From contig NZ_AHMO02000008.1 of assembly GCF_000243715.2 (NCBI RefSeq), positions 731,001-795,000 on the forward strand: DNA of 64,000 nt, read 5' to 3'. Source of the stretch: Leptospira broomii serovar Hurstbridge str. 5399 (GTDB lineage: Bacteria; Spirochaetota; Leptospiria; Leptospirales; Leptospiraceae). The position numbers and the translations under genes were made by a program. Below the pieces are notes generated by a model. The model saw only the letters and a list, made by a program, of their open reading frames with translations, was not told the origin of the DNA and made no database searches. Below, in pieces: positions 44,039-53,262 of the stretch. Within the stretch, counting starts at the first letter, position 1. Every line of letters starts with the position of its first letter.

Positions 44039-44689
44039 TTAGTGGGAAACTGTAACGTCTTGAAATAAAATCTTAAATGTTCCGTTCGGCCCGTTTCTTT
44101 CCAAAGAAAAGGGTATGGATCCGATCGTTGCGTATTCTTCCCAACTCGTAGCCCGAGTCGGTTCGGAAGCGCCGTTCTTATGGTAAGTCCAATAACGTAT
44201 TTTATAATCCGAATCGTAATATAGACGGTATAGGTCACCCGGCGTAAAACCGCCTTGTTCCGGATATTTGATCGATAGTCTTCGCAAGGGCCCTTTCCCG
44301 TCCGGGCGAGGCTGTGGGCCGTCGTAAGTAAGCGTTACTCCTGAATCCCAAGCCAAATGAAAAGGGAAAAGCAACCAGTAACTATCGTTAATGAATTTCG
44401 CCTCCGTTTCTTTGGAAGCGTCATCGATTTGATTTCGGTTATATCGAAATTCTTTTTCTCCATCAAGAAAGGAAACATCCTGGGTTTTGGGAGCCCATGT
44501 CCAGGTTCTCCGCACCAATTCCTTTTCGGGAGTCCAAACTACGAAGGTGAACTTCAGCTCCTTCACCTTATCGAATGAAGTTCCGCCATGAGCTAAAAAT
44601 ATCTTGTGAGCGATAATTTCCGGCGAGACGGAACATCCGAGCGAGGTTACCGTTAAGAACCAAATCGGATATAGAAATCGAACTTTCAT
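44039..44689 (-). CDS. Putative lipoprotein, unknown, coupled to acyl-CoA dehydrogenase gene
   Basis: A 216-residue exported protein. The signal is YPIWFLTVTSLGC, with Cys19 as the probable lipidation site. The rest is a charged, aromatic beta-rich domain (ELKFTFVVWTPEKELVRRTW; YRLYYDSDYKIRYWTYHKNG) resembling lipoprotein-sorting-like folds, which bind lipids; that resemblance is by eye only. Its ATG lies three bases after the stop of the acyl-CoA dehydrogenase gene, so the two are one operon. Confidence 0.72.
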   Translation of the reverse strand: MKVRFLYPIWFLTVTSLGCSVSPEIIAHKIFLAHGGTSFDKVKELKFTFVVWTPEKELVRRTWTWAPKTQDVSFLDGEKEFRYNRNQIDDASKETEAKFINDSYWLLFPFHLAWDSGVTLTYDGPQPRPDGKGPLRRLSIKYPEQGGFTPGDLYRLYYDSDYKIRYWTYHKNGASEPTRATSWEEYATIGSIPFSLERNGPNGTFKILFQDVTVSH

Positions 44690-44692
44690 AGC

Positions 44693-46477
44693 TTAAGCTA
44701 CTTTAGCTGAAGAGACTTTTGCGCGCAATTTCGCCTTCAAGCCTTCCGTAAACGCCAAGCTATCTAGACAATAATCTTCGACATGCGCGAGTCGTTCGGA
44801 TCTTAACTCCTCCGGTGTGCGCAATGTGGATTTATAGAAGAGCAGTCCCGATAATAACCTCGCCGTCGCCCAAACGATTTCATCCGCAATTTCCTCACGC
44901 TCTTCGCCGGATGGAAGTTCTTTATATAAACCTAATATATCCTTGTATCCGTCCCAGACTTCCGACAAAGTTTTAACTTCGTCGGTTGCGAAATGATTCC
45001 ATTCGTTTTCGACGTATTCGCGTAGAAATCCGTGAGAAGCCATTCCGGTCACTATGCCGCCGATTGCCGCGTTCACTTGGATTTGAGAAGTTCCATCATA
45101 GATGGTAGTTATTCTCGAATCCCTGTATATTCTGGAAACGTCATAATCTTCCGTAAATCCGGCTCCTCCGTGCAATTGCACACCGTCTCCTGCAACCCGA
45201 ACACAGGTTTCCGAACAATAAAATTTGGAAATAGGAGTCATCAGGCCGGCAAGCCTTTCCCAATATTTTAAAACCACATCGGATTTCAGGTCGCGTTCCG
45301 ACGCGCCCTTCTCTCTCAGATGTTCGCCTCTAAAATAATACAAATCCATACTACGAGCGCATTCCATGACGAGGCAGCGCATCGCCATTGTCTCTCTCTC
45401 CATTCTTCTCAAAATCTTACGAACCGCAGGAATCTCTGCTATCGGCTTTCCGAATTGAATACGTTCCGAAGTGTATTTTTGCGTTTCGGATAACGCGGCC
45501 TGAGCGATTCCGACACCCTGTTGAGCTATGCCGACCCTTGCGCCGTTAAGCATACCCATCGTATGCTTAATTAGGCCGTGCCCTTCTTCTCCGATCAAGA
45601 TTCCTGGAGCATTTTCCAAGACTACTTCGCAAGTCGGAGAGCAATGTAAACCCATCTTCTTTTCGATCCCGGCGATTTGAACGTCTTTCGATTGGACTAA
45701 AAAGAAAGATAACCCTCTCGCTCCGCTACCGGGATTTCCGGTTCTTGCCAATAAGAGTAAAATTGCAGGAATTTCTCCCGTGCCGCATCCGTGAGTGATA
45801 AAGCGTTTCGTTCCGTTCAAAAGATATGTGTTTCCTTCCTTCCGAACCGCACGGGTTCTCAGACCTGGAAGATCGGAACCATGATCCGGTTCGGTTAATC
45901 CCATCGCACATGCGAATTCGCCAGCAGCAAGTCTGGGGAGCCAAGCCTCTTTCAACTCTTCGCTTCCGTTCTTCTCGATAATTTCGGCAAGATTCACGCA
46001 TCCGATCGCTATACAAACCGATGCGTCCACTCTATAAAGAATTTCTCCGAAAAAGGCCCTGACGGTCCAAGGAATTCCCAAACCGCCGTACTTTCTGGAA
46101 AATCCGGTCGGCTGAAGTCCTGCGTCACGCGCCTTTCTAACGATTTCCAACATTTTTTCGGGAAACGTAACATGGCCGTTTTCATATTTCACTCCAACTT
46201 TATCCAGTTCCGAAACATACGGCGCGATTTCCTTGCCGGCAAATTCCCCGACGGAGTCTAACAAAGTTCTATAATATTCCAACGCCTCGTCGTAAGAAGA
46301 AGGCGCAGTTGCAAATCGCTCGTCCCCTGCTTTGTATTTTTCCGCATCGGCAAAGCCGTTTTCGTAGGAATCAACAATCTCCTTCCAAGCAATGAGATGA
46401 TCGAAATGCAATCGGAGATCCGGAACGTCGTTAAAGTAATTATTTTGGAGCATACGAATGAGGTCCTTGTGACTCAT
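44693..46477 (-). CDS. Acyl-CoA dehydrogenase, long form
   Basis: A 594-residue flavoprotein, longer than the usual 380 residues because of extensions at both ends, as in FadE5-type enzymes. The FAD/substrate blocks are CAMGLTEPDHGSDLPGL, VLENAPGILIGEEGHG and VRVAGDGVQLHGGAGFTEDY. At the place of the catalytic Glu in medium-chain enzymes (YEGT) it reads IYDGTSQIQ, so the base would be Asp. The enzyme oxidises acyl-CoA to enoyl-CoA; chain length cannot be read off. It is followed, three bases later, by a lipoprotein gene. A 203-base gap separates it from the upstream gene. Confidence 0.88.
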   Translation of the reverse strand: MSHKDLIRMLQNNYFNDVPDLRLHFDHLIAWKEIVDSYENGFADAEKYKAGDERFATAPSSYDEALEYYRTLLDSVGEFAGKEIAPYVSELDKVGVKYENGHVTFPEKMLEIVRKARDAGLQPTGFSRKYGGLGIPWTVRAFFGEILYRVDASVCIAIGCVNLAEIIEKNGSEELKEAWLPRLAAGEFACAMGLTEPDHGSDLPGLRTRAVRKEGNTYLLNGTKRFITHGCGTGEIPAILLLLARTGNPGSGARGLSFFLVQSKDVQIAGIEKKMGLHCSPTCEVVLENAPGILIGEEGHGLIKHTMGMLNGARVGIAQQGVGIAQAALSETQKYTSERIQFGKPIAEIPAVRKILRRMERETMAMRCLVMECARSMDLYYFRGEHLREKGASERDLKSDVVLKYWERLAGLMTPISKFYCSETCVRVAGDGVQLHGGAGFTEDYDVSRIYRDSRITTIYDGTSQIQVNAAIGGIVTGMASHGFLREYVENEWNHFATDEVKTLSEVWDGYKDILGLYKELPSGEEREEIADEIVWATARLLSGLLFYKSTLRTPEELRSERLAHVEDYCLDSLAFTEGLKAKLRAKVSSAKVA

Positions 46478-46680
46478 CAGTATGTTACGTTTGATAGTTC
46501 GGTCAATCCGTTTTCTAAATCGGCTATTTCCCTATCTAAGCTAAAATAAACACATGTTCGGTTAAACGAAGAAAGGATTCATTTGATCGTCCAACTAAAA
46601 GCGCTTTGCAAGAATCGAAGGGCTTTTTTTACAAAGAGAATCTTTTACTAAAAACGGGTTCGATTGAAAAAGCGCCTTAT

Positions 46681-47574
46681 CTATTTAACGTGCTTATGAT
46701 TGTGCAAATGCTTTTCACAATATTCATGATCCGTACATTCCACGCAATATCGAAAGTCCATTTGCGGATCGTCTTTTTCCGTAATGCCGCAAACGAAACA
46801 TTTATGAACAGTCGGAAGAGAATCGACTTTGACCGATTTCATTTGAGTTCTAACGTTTCCTCTAAGATCGCGCCAGATATCCTTTCCATAAAATAGAATT
46901 AAATTAGAAAGACCGATCAATATGCCTAGTAACGGAAAGGCGGAACCGGTGATCATCACGTAAGTGATTCGGGTATAAAGCATGATTCCGGCCACCAAGA
47001 AACCCAACCATTTGATTCGAACCGGAATGATAAAGAATATGTAAATTTGCATGTTAGGGTGCCGATATGCAACCGCTAGAAACAGACATTCATAAAATAG
47101 GCTTGAGTCAACGGCAAGAGGCACATACAAAGAGAAGATCGCTCCAGCGGTGATTTGAACCGCGCCTAACCACAGATACATATTAAAGCGAGGAACGCCC
47201 AAGTCATCCTCTAAAATTTTACCCATAAAAAAGAACACGTAAACATAGAAGATTAAACCGATCCATGGGTTTCCGAAAAAGCTGGAGTTTACTTTGAATA
47301 CGTAAAGAAGTATGCTCGCCCAATCTCTTTCTTTTAGGGTTAAGGGAGTGATATTCCCGAAATCCGAATCAAAAAGTAAAGAATATGCGCTCACGACCGC
47401 CGTTACTGCGGCAAAGTAACCGGTTAAGTTTTCAATGTGGAAATTTTGTGAGAAGTTTTGTAGGAAACGCTTCAATGGAAAAAAGAAATCCTTTGCTGAA
47501 AGTGCAAAATCTAAACGAGTGAATACTTTCAGTCTCTTCTTATATCGTATGAGTTTGGAAAGTCGTATCGTCAA
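46681..47574 (-). CDS. Rhomboid-fold membrane protein without catalytic dyad, with Cys/His tail
   Basis: A 297-residue protein. Residues 45-230 give about six hydrophobic segments, arranged as in rhomboid/derlin proteins (VYVFFFMGKILEDDLGVPRF in the loop region). No GxSG serine or partner His is seen, so it is probably not a protease. The last 45 residues form a cytoplasmic metal-binding domain with CFVCGITEKDD, FRYCVECTDHEYCEKHL and a His-rich end. Pseudo-rhomboids of this shape may work as membrane chaperones or adaptors. It stands alone on its strand, with a DinB gene 62 bases upstream. Confidence 0.72.
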   Translation of the reverse strand: MTIRLSKLIRYKKRLKVFTRLDFALSAKDFFFPLKRFLQNFSQNFHIENLTGYFAAVTAVVSAYSLLFDSDFGNITPLTLKERDWASILLYVFKVNSSFFGNPWIGLIFYVYVFFFMGKILEDDLGVPRFNMYLWLGAVQITAGAIFSLYVPLAVDSSLFYECLFLAVAYRHPNMQIYIFFIIPVRIKWLGFLVAGIMLYTRITYVMITGSAFPLLGILIGLSNLILFYGKDIWRDLRGNVRTQMKSVKVDSLPTVHKCFVCGITEKDDPQMDFRYCVECTDHEYCEKHLHNHKHVK

Positions 47575-47636
47575 CCAATTAAACCGATTTAATCGATGAC
47601 TGGAACCGCAATCTCTGAATGGCCTAAAACTCTAAT

Positions 47637-48146
47637 CTATTTTACCGAGTGATATATCGGATTCCAAGGAATATCCGTGACGCCATAATCGAAACCGGAT
47701 TGAAACAAAGCGGTTGAAATCTGACTACGATGATGAGTCTGATGATTAAAAAAATGCGTCACTAATAGCCAAACAGGCAACGTAACTTCTTTAGCATACA
47801 TAAAGCTATAAAAGGTAAGGTCTTGCATTAGGAATTCCGAGGAAACCTCTTCGGTCCAATTCGAGATCGATTTGTCCAATTCCCGCCTTTTCTCTGCCAG
47901 TTCGTCAAAGGAACTAAATACTCTTTCTTTAAAATTCGTAATTTGAACGGGCCTTTTTTCAAACCTATCCAACCAGGCTAAGTCTATCAGGATTAGATGA
48001 TTCCAAGTATTAGCAATGGACCCGAAAAATAATTTCCTATCCGCCTCCAATTCCTCCGCCTTTAAACTAGCACAAACGATTAATAAAGAATCATTTTGCC
48101 ACCGATTATATGACGACATCGCCTTACAATATTCGATTTGAACCAT
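47637..48146 (-). CDS. DinB-family protein
   Basis: A 169-residue four-helix-bundle protein of the DinB/YfiT superfamily. The metal-binding His residues are in NTWNHLILIDLAWLDR (first helix pair) and THFFNHQTHHRSQ (third helix). Members include thiol-transferases and damage-induced proteins of unknown function. The length is typical. It is transcribed away from the plus-strand gene at 48328. Confidence 0.87.
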   Translation of the reverse strand: MVQIEYCKAMSSYNRWQNDSLLIVCASLKAEELEADRKLFFGSIANTWNHLILIDLAWLDRFEKRPVQITNFKERVFSSFDELAEKRRELDKSISNWTEEVSSEFLMQDLTFYSFMYAKEVTLPVWLLVTHFFNHQTHHRSQISTALFQSGFDYGVTDIPWNPIYHSVK

Positions 48147-48327
48147 AACGAATCGTGAAACTTAAACGCCCGGCAGTCAATCGATTTCCAAGAAGTAAGT
48201 AGTTCGATATGATCGTTAAGTATTTGTAAGAAATCATAAATTTATTATTAAAAACCGGTTAAGATTTTTTTAAAAAAGGTTTTGATTTTTTGGAATATTT
48301 AGGAAAGTTTTTTAGGTCTAATCCCCA

Positions 48328-48669
48328 ATGTTGAGACGAGTTTGCATAAGTCTTTTTGTCTTGAGTTTGGCCAATCCGCCTTGCTCGGCCTCTGCATGGA
48401 AAGACATAGTGCCGCTGACTAAAGCGCAGCAAATTTCCCGTACGGAAGAATCGTCTAAATTCAAAATTCACGACGCAATCAAAACCGAACTTCTTGCAAT
48501 CTCAGAATCGGAATCCAATTTTCCGAAAATCGAGACGACTGGGAATGTCGCCAGAGTTCCGTTCGCATCTTTAAAAGCATTTGAAGATTCGATCGGGAAC
48601 GCACGACCCTTCGAATCGAATGATTCTAATTTCTTCACGCCTTTAAATACGATCCGCATTTTAACCTAG
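48328..48669 (+). CDS. Small exported protein, unknown
   Basis: A 113-residue protein with a signal-like N-terminus (MLRRVCISLFVLSLANPPCS) and a charged mature part. I do not recognise a family, and the sequence lacks a clear fold signature, so this call is moderate. Another small exported protein gene follows 50 bases downstream on the same strand. The 180 bases upstream are AT-rich and probably hold its promoter. Confidence 0.5.
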   Translation: MLRRVCISLFVLSLANPPCSASAWKDIVPLTKAQQISRTEESSKFKIHDAIKTELLAISESESNFPKIETTGNVARVPFASLKAFEDSIGNARPFESNDSNFFTPLNTIRILT

Positions 48670-48718
48670 AGCATTGTTCCCTTTTTTGGTCCGCGACACT
48701 ACCATTAGGAGAATTTAT

Positions 48719-49159
48719 ATGCGCAATGTATTTGCTTATTTAGCAGCAGCCTCGATTATCACGGCGACCGCCGTTCCGGCAGCGGAAGTAAACTTTGAAG
48801 AGAAGTTATTCGAGCGTATGGCTCGTATCTATGAGGAATTGCTTTCCAGCGAAGAACGAAAAATAAACGCGAAAGGGATCGCTTTCTTAGTAAGAGAAGC
48901 TAAGAAAAGCTCGCAAGAAACAAGAGTCTTGTATGCGAAAGCCCAAACGTTTGCGGAGTTGCTGGAAAAAGCGTCTTCCCGCAAAGACCAGGAATTTCTT
49001 TACGGCGAGCTTTCGTTGACCTTAAGCAACCTAGCACCTAAATATTCGCTTCACGCTTTTCATTGCCCAACGAGTAAGAAAGGTTGGATTGCTAAAGTTG
49101 AAACTGTCCGAAATCCATATCTGTCGGAAATGCGCGAAATCGGGGAGAAACTTAATTAA
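48719..49159 (+). CDS. Small exported helical protein, unknown
   Basis: A 146-residue protein with an N-terminal signal (FAYLAAASIITATAVPAA, cleavage before EVNF). The mature part is helical and charged (EKLFERMARIYEELLSSEER; YAKAQTFAELLEKASSRKD). I do not recognise a family. The ATG at 48719 follows AGGAG at seven bases; an in-frame ATG at 48674 would put 15 residues before the signal. A stem-loop lies just after the stop. Confidence 0.65.
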   Translation: MRNVFAYLAAASIITATAVPAAEVNFEEKLFERMARIYEELLSSEERKINAKGIAFLVREAKKSSQETRVLYAKAQTFAELLEKASSRKDQEFLYGELSLTLSNLAPKYSLHAFHCPTSKKGWIAKVETVRNPYLSEMREIGEKLN

Positions 49160-49166
49160 AACTCGT

Positions 49167-49199
49167 AATGAAACTCGGTTGTAACAACCGAGTTTCATT
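49167..49199 (+). terminator. 15-base stem-loop after small exported gene
   Basis: AATGAAACTCGGTTG at 49167-49181 is exactly repeated in inverse at 49185-49199, with a TAA loop. It starts seven bases after the stop codon of the upstream gene. A TTTTT run follows after a GATC repeat about twelve bases on, so it may act as a terminator of a loose type. Confidence 0.55.
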
Positions 49200-49340
49200 G
49201 ATCGATCGATCTTTTTAGGGCGGTTTAAATTTCCGAATTTAGTCTCATTCGACGGGTAAACTCGCCGCTTTCTTAGCGTCGGAAGGCGACTTGACGCCCG
49301 CAACAGTACTTCTAAACAAAGAAGAAAGAAGGATTCCAGC

Positions 49341-51470
49341 GTGGCCCAGAAAAGCAAATCCGCCGAAACTCACCCGATCGAAAATGGAGCTCACAATTCG
49401 AAAGATCCCATCCATTTGGGGAATCCCGACATTTTTTTCGATCGAGAATTATCCTGGATCGATTTTAATCGACGCGTTTTAGAGGAAGCAAACGATCACG
49501 ATAATCCTCTTTTAGAAAGATTAAAGTTCCTTTGCATTACCGAATCGAATTTGGACGAATTCTATATGGTTCGAGTGGCGGGAATTCGCAACATGCTTGC
49601 GGAAGGGAACGACGAAAATAGTCTCAACGGCCAAAGGGCTTCCGAAATCCTTTCCGAATTATCGAAGAAAGTTCAAGTTTTCGTAAAGGATCAATATGAA
49701 ACTTTCGATCTTACCCTTCGGCAATTGAAAGATAGCGGAATTAATATCATTATCGATCCGAAAGAGCTCAGCGCTTCGGAGATCGAACAGATTCGCCAAT
49801 ATTATAAGGACGATGTTTCTCCGATCCTCACTCCTCTCTCGATCGACCCGTCTCATCCTTTCCCGCATATTCTAAATCGATCGTTGAATCTCGCGATTCT
49901 ACTAAGTACAGACGACGAAAAAACCGGAATGAAAAAGGATTTATTTGCGGTAGTGCAAGTGCCTTCCGTGTTACCTCGATTTTTTCAACTTAAGAGTCAG
50001 GGTAAGGTCCGCAGGTTCTTTCCATTGGAAGCCATCATTACTCTTCATGTGGATGATCTATTCTATGGGATGGAAGTAAAGGAAATTTACCCGTTCAGAA
50101 TTATCCGAGATGCGGATATCTCGATCGACGAGGAAGCTTCGGTGAAGGACCTCCTCATCACGATGAAAAAGGAAATCCGAAATCGTATATGGGGCGATGC
50201 GGTTCGGATGGACATCCACGAGGGTACCTCCCCGTTCGTTAAAAACACACTCAAAGAACTTTTAGAATTACAAGACAATGAGATGTTCGACGTGCCTTCA
50301 TTATTGAATTTGAACGACACGATGTATTTCTACGGTTTGGAACATACTTCGAAATTAAAATACCCTTTCTTTCAGCAGAAACTGACTTTAAAATTCGACT
50401 CGCCGGAAAAGATTTTTGAAGCGATCCAAAGAAAAGACAGACTTCTTCATCATCCCTACCAGTCTTTTGCGGCTATCGAAGAACTTTTACGAATTTCCAG
50501 CGAAGACCCGAAGGTATTGGGAATCAAGATGACCCTATATAGGACGAGTGGAGATTCGCCGATTATTCAGCATCTTGGACAGGCCGCTGAAAACGGTAAA
50601 CAAGTAACGGTCTTAGTCGAACTCAAGGCTCGCTTCGACGAGGAGAGAAATATCAAATGGGCGCAGAAGTTGGAAGAACGCGGTGTTCATGTGGTGTATG
50701 GCGTCGTCGGTTTAAAGATACATTGCAAAATGCTAATGATTGTTCGAAGAGAAGACGAGCATCTGATAAGATACGTGCATCTGGGCACGGGTAATTATAA
50801 CTCTACTACGAGTAGATATTATACCGATCTAAGTTTCTTTACCGTTAACAAGGAAATTACCGAGGACGTCGCTACGATATTTAATACCATCACTAGCTAT
50901 GCCAAAATGCCGCATCTGAATCAATTGGCGGCTTCCCCGCATAACTTGAAAGCTACTTTCCTGGAACTCATCGAAAAAGAAACCGAAAACGCAAAGGCGG
51001 GTAAACCGGCGCGGATCGTTTTCAAAATGAATAGCCTGGTGGATCCTCACATTATACTATCGATGTATAAAGCGAGTAAAGCCGGAGTGATAATAGAATT
51101 GATCATTCGGGGAATCTGCTGTTTGAAACCGGGGCTTCCGGGAATTTCCGAAAATATCACCGTAATCTCGATCGTAGGAAGATTCCTAGAACATACGCGT
51201 ATATATTATTTCTTATCCGGCGGGGAAGAGAGTATATTTCTTGCTTCCGCCGATTGTATGCCAAGAAACTTCGAGCGACGAATCGAAGTTTTATTTCCGA
51301 TCTTGGACGTAAAACATAAGGACCGTATTAAAAAAATCTTAGACGTTCAATTGAAAGACAACGTAAAAGCCCGCATCCTCCATTCGGATGGCGTATATCG
51401 TAAGCGGGAGCGATTGGAAGGGGAAAAGCCCATGGATAGTCAAATCGAGCGTATGAATTTTGCTGAATAG
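49341..51470 (+). CDS. ppk1: Polyphosphate kinase 1
   Basis: A 709-residue enzyme that builds polyphosphate from ATP, normal in length. N-terminal FFDRELSWIDFNRRVLEEA and ITESNLDEFYMVRVAGIRN are diagnostic. The catalytic His lies in GLKIHCKMLMI and the second His in RYVHLGTGNYN. ADCMPRNFERRIEVLFPI is in the C-terminal domain. The start is GTG at 49341. The next gene begins three bases after the stop, so ppk1 heads a four-gene unit with an FAD oxidase, a TMEM220-like protein and an acyltransferase. Confidence 0.97.
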   Translation: MAQKSKSAETHPIENGAHNSKDPIHLGNPDIFFDRELSWIDFNRRVLEEANDHDNPLLERLKFLCITESNLDEFYMVRVAGIRNMLAEGNDENSLNGQRASEILSELSKKVQVFVKDQYETFDLTLRQLKDSGINIIIDPKELSASEIEQIRQYYKDDVSPILTPLSIDPSHPFPHILNRSLNLAILLSTDDEKTGMKKDLFAVVQVPSVLPRFFQLKSQGKVRRFFPLEAIITLHVDDLFYGMEVKEIYPFRIIRDADISIDEEASVKDLLITMKKEIRNRIWGDAVRMDIHEGTSPFVKNTLKELLELQDNEMFDVPSLLNLNDTMYFYGLEHTSKLKYPFFQQKLTLKFDSPEKIFEAIQRKDRLLHHPYQSFAAIEELLRISSEDPKVLGIKMTLYRTSGDSPIIQHLGQAAENGKQVTVLVELKARFDEERNIKWAQKLEERGVHVVYGVVGLKIHCKMLMIVRREDEHLIRYVHLGTGNYNSTTSRYYTDLSFFTVNKEITEDVATIFNTITSYAKMPHLNQLAASPHNLKATFLELIEKETENAKAGKPARIVFKMNSLVDPHIILSMYKASKAGVIIELIIRGICCLKPGLPGISENITVISIVGRFLEHTRIYYFLSGGEESIFLASADCMPRNFERRIEVLFPILDVKHKDRIKKILDVQLKDNVKARILHSDGVYRKRERLEGEKPMDSQIERMNFAE

Positions 51471-51473
51471 AAA

Positions 51474-52904
51474 ATGAGCACACTGACACAAGAAAAACGC
51501 GCACAACTAAGGACCCTTGTCGGAGAGGAGAAAGTATTCTTTCGAGACGAAGATAAAATGGATACGGCTACTTTCTTATCGTTTGGAACCGATCGAACGA
51601 AAGTATATCCGCCGAATTTCGATATTCTTGTTTTTCCCAAAAATACCAAAGAAGTAGCGCAATTAGTGAAATTCGCGTACGACAACGATCTGAAAATCGT
51701 TCCTTCGGGTGGACGCACAGGCTACGCCGGAGGAGCCGTCGCAAGGAACGGAGAGATCGTCATCTCCTTGGTAAAAATGGATCAGGTTCTGGATTTTGAT
51801 CCATTCTTCGGGTCTTTAAAAGTACAAGCAGGCATGATTACCAAGAACCTTCATAAAGAAGCGGAGGATCGAGGTTTTTATTTTCCCGTAGATTTCTCTT
51901 CCACGGGTTCTTCTCATATCGGCGGCAATATCGCGACGAACGCCGGCGGGGTTCGAGTCGTACACTACGGGTTGATACGTCAATGGGTTTTAGGATTAAC
52001 CGTCGTAACAGGCACCGGAGAAATTCTCGAATTTAACGGGGAAATTCTCAAAAATAATACCGGATACGATCTAAAACATCTGTTTATCGGATCGGAAGGG
52101 ACGCTCGGAATCATTACGGAATGCACGCTGAAATTGACAAGCAAGCCTTCGGACAATCGAGTTCTGTTTAGCGCAGTGCCCGACTTTTCTTCTATACTCG
52201 AGTTATTCAAGGAAACACATAACGTAAAAGTCCCGCTTTTAGCATTTGAATTTCTTACCCGTTATTGTCTGGAAAAAGTAATCGATCATTTGCATGTCCC
52301 TGACGCTTTTCCGGAAAAGAGTCCATATTATGTTTTAATGGAATTTGAAATAATGGATGAAAGGGATGAGGAAAAATTATTCTCCTTCCTGGAAACAGTG
52401 GTTGAAAAAGGGCTGGTCTCGGACGGAAGCTTGGCTTCCAATTCCCGCCAAGCTGAAACTTTCTGGAAGTATAGAGAAGGAATCAGCGAATCCATTTCAA
52501 TCGATTATACCGTGCATAAAAACGACATCTCTCTTCCATTACGAAATATGAATTCTTTTTTAGAAGACATGCAGGCTTTATTGAACAGTAAGTATCCTGG
52601 ATTCGAAATCGCGTTATTCGGCCATATCGGAGACGGTAATTTACATTTGAATATCGTAAAGCCTAAGGGTCTTTCGGATGCGGAGTTTTTTTCGCAGTGT
52701 AAAAGCGTAGACCCGTCCATGTTTGAATTGTTGCAAAAGCACCACGGTTCCATCAGCGCCGAACACGGAATCGGGCTTTTAAAAAGGGATTTTCTACATT
52801 TTTCCAGGACCGATGCCGAACTTGAAATTATGCGACAAATAAAGAAAACGCTGGATCCAAAAAATCTATTAAACCCGGGGAAAGTTTTGCTTGAGTCGAA
52901 ATAA
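51474..52904 (+). CDS. FAD-linked oxidase, D-lactate dehydrogenase / GlcD type
   Basis: A 476-residue flavoprotein of the FAD-binding type 4 family. The PP-loop for FAD is VPSGGRTGYAGGAV, with HIGGNIATNAGGVRVV and EGTLGIITE following. The C-terminal block SAEHGIGLLKRDFL and NPGKVL is typical of GlcD/D-lactate or D-2-hydroxyacid dehydrogenases. The hydroxy acid oxidised cannot be told. It is translated three bases after ppk1, and its last codons overlap the next start. Confidence 0.9.
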   Translation: MSTLTQEKRAQLRTLVGEEKVFFRDEDKMDTATFLSFGTDRTKVYPPNFDILVFPKNTKEVAQLVKFAYDNDLKIVPSGGRTGYAGGAVARNGEIVISLVKMDQVLDFDPFFGSLKVQAGMITKNLHKEAEDRGFYFPVDFSSTGSSHIGGNIATNAGGVRVVHYGLIRQWVLGLTVVTGTGEILEFNGEILKNNTGYDLKHLFIGSEGTLGIITECTLKLTSKPSDNRVLFSAVPDFSSILELFKETHNVKVPLLAFEFLTRYCLEKVIDHLHVPDAFPEKSPYYVLMEFEIMDERDEEKLFSFLETVVEKGLVSDGSLASNSRQAETFWKYREGISESISIDYTVHKNDISLPLRNMNSFLEDMQALLNSKYPGFEIALFGHIGDGNLHLNIVKPKGLSDAEFFSQCKSVDPSMFELLQKHHGSISAEHGIGLLKRDFLHFSRTDAELEIMRQIKKTLDPKNLLNPGKVLLESK

Positions 52905-53262
52905 ACTCGGACCTTTTCTTTCCAATGCATTTCGCGGTTTTACCGCACTGACTTGGGTCGTATTCGCAGGTCTTCAGTATAACGACCCGGATCCTCAAGT
53001 CTGGATTCCCGCTTATCTATCAGTAGCTGTACTTTATTGCGCCGAATGGTTCCCTTACTTTCGAGAACCCGGACTGCGCAGTTTGATTTCGGGGATATCC
53101 AGAGCTTTGGCCGGAGGTTACTTTCTTTGGGGTATTTATACTTTTTTAGAGGACCCTCGTGCGGATTTCGATTCAGAAATCTTCAGGGAAAGTTTGGGAT
53201 TAGGGCTGTCCTCCATCTGGCTATTGCTCCTTCCTTTATTTCAGGGACGTGTCACAAAATGA
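52891..53262 (+). CDS. TMEM220-like membrane protein
   Basis: A 123-residue protein with about four membrane segments. VFAGLQYNDPDPQVWIPAY carries the QYNDPDP signature of the TMEM220 family, whose function is not known. Its TTG start overlaps the end of the FAD oxidase by 14 bases, and its stop overlaps the next ATG (ATGA), so it is translationally coupled on both sides. Confidence 0.75.
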   Translation: MSRNKLGPFLSNAFRGFTALTWVVFAGLQYNDPDPQVWIPAYLSVAVLYCAEWFPYFREPGLRSLISGISRALAGGYFLWGIYTFLEDPRADFDSEIFRESLGLGLSSIWLLLLPLFQGRVTK

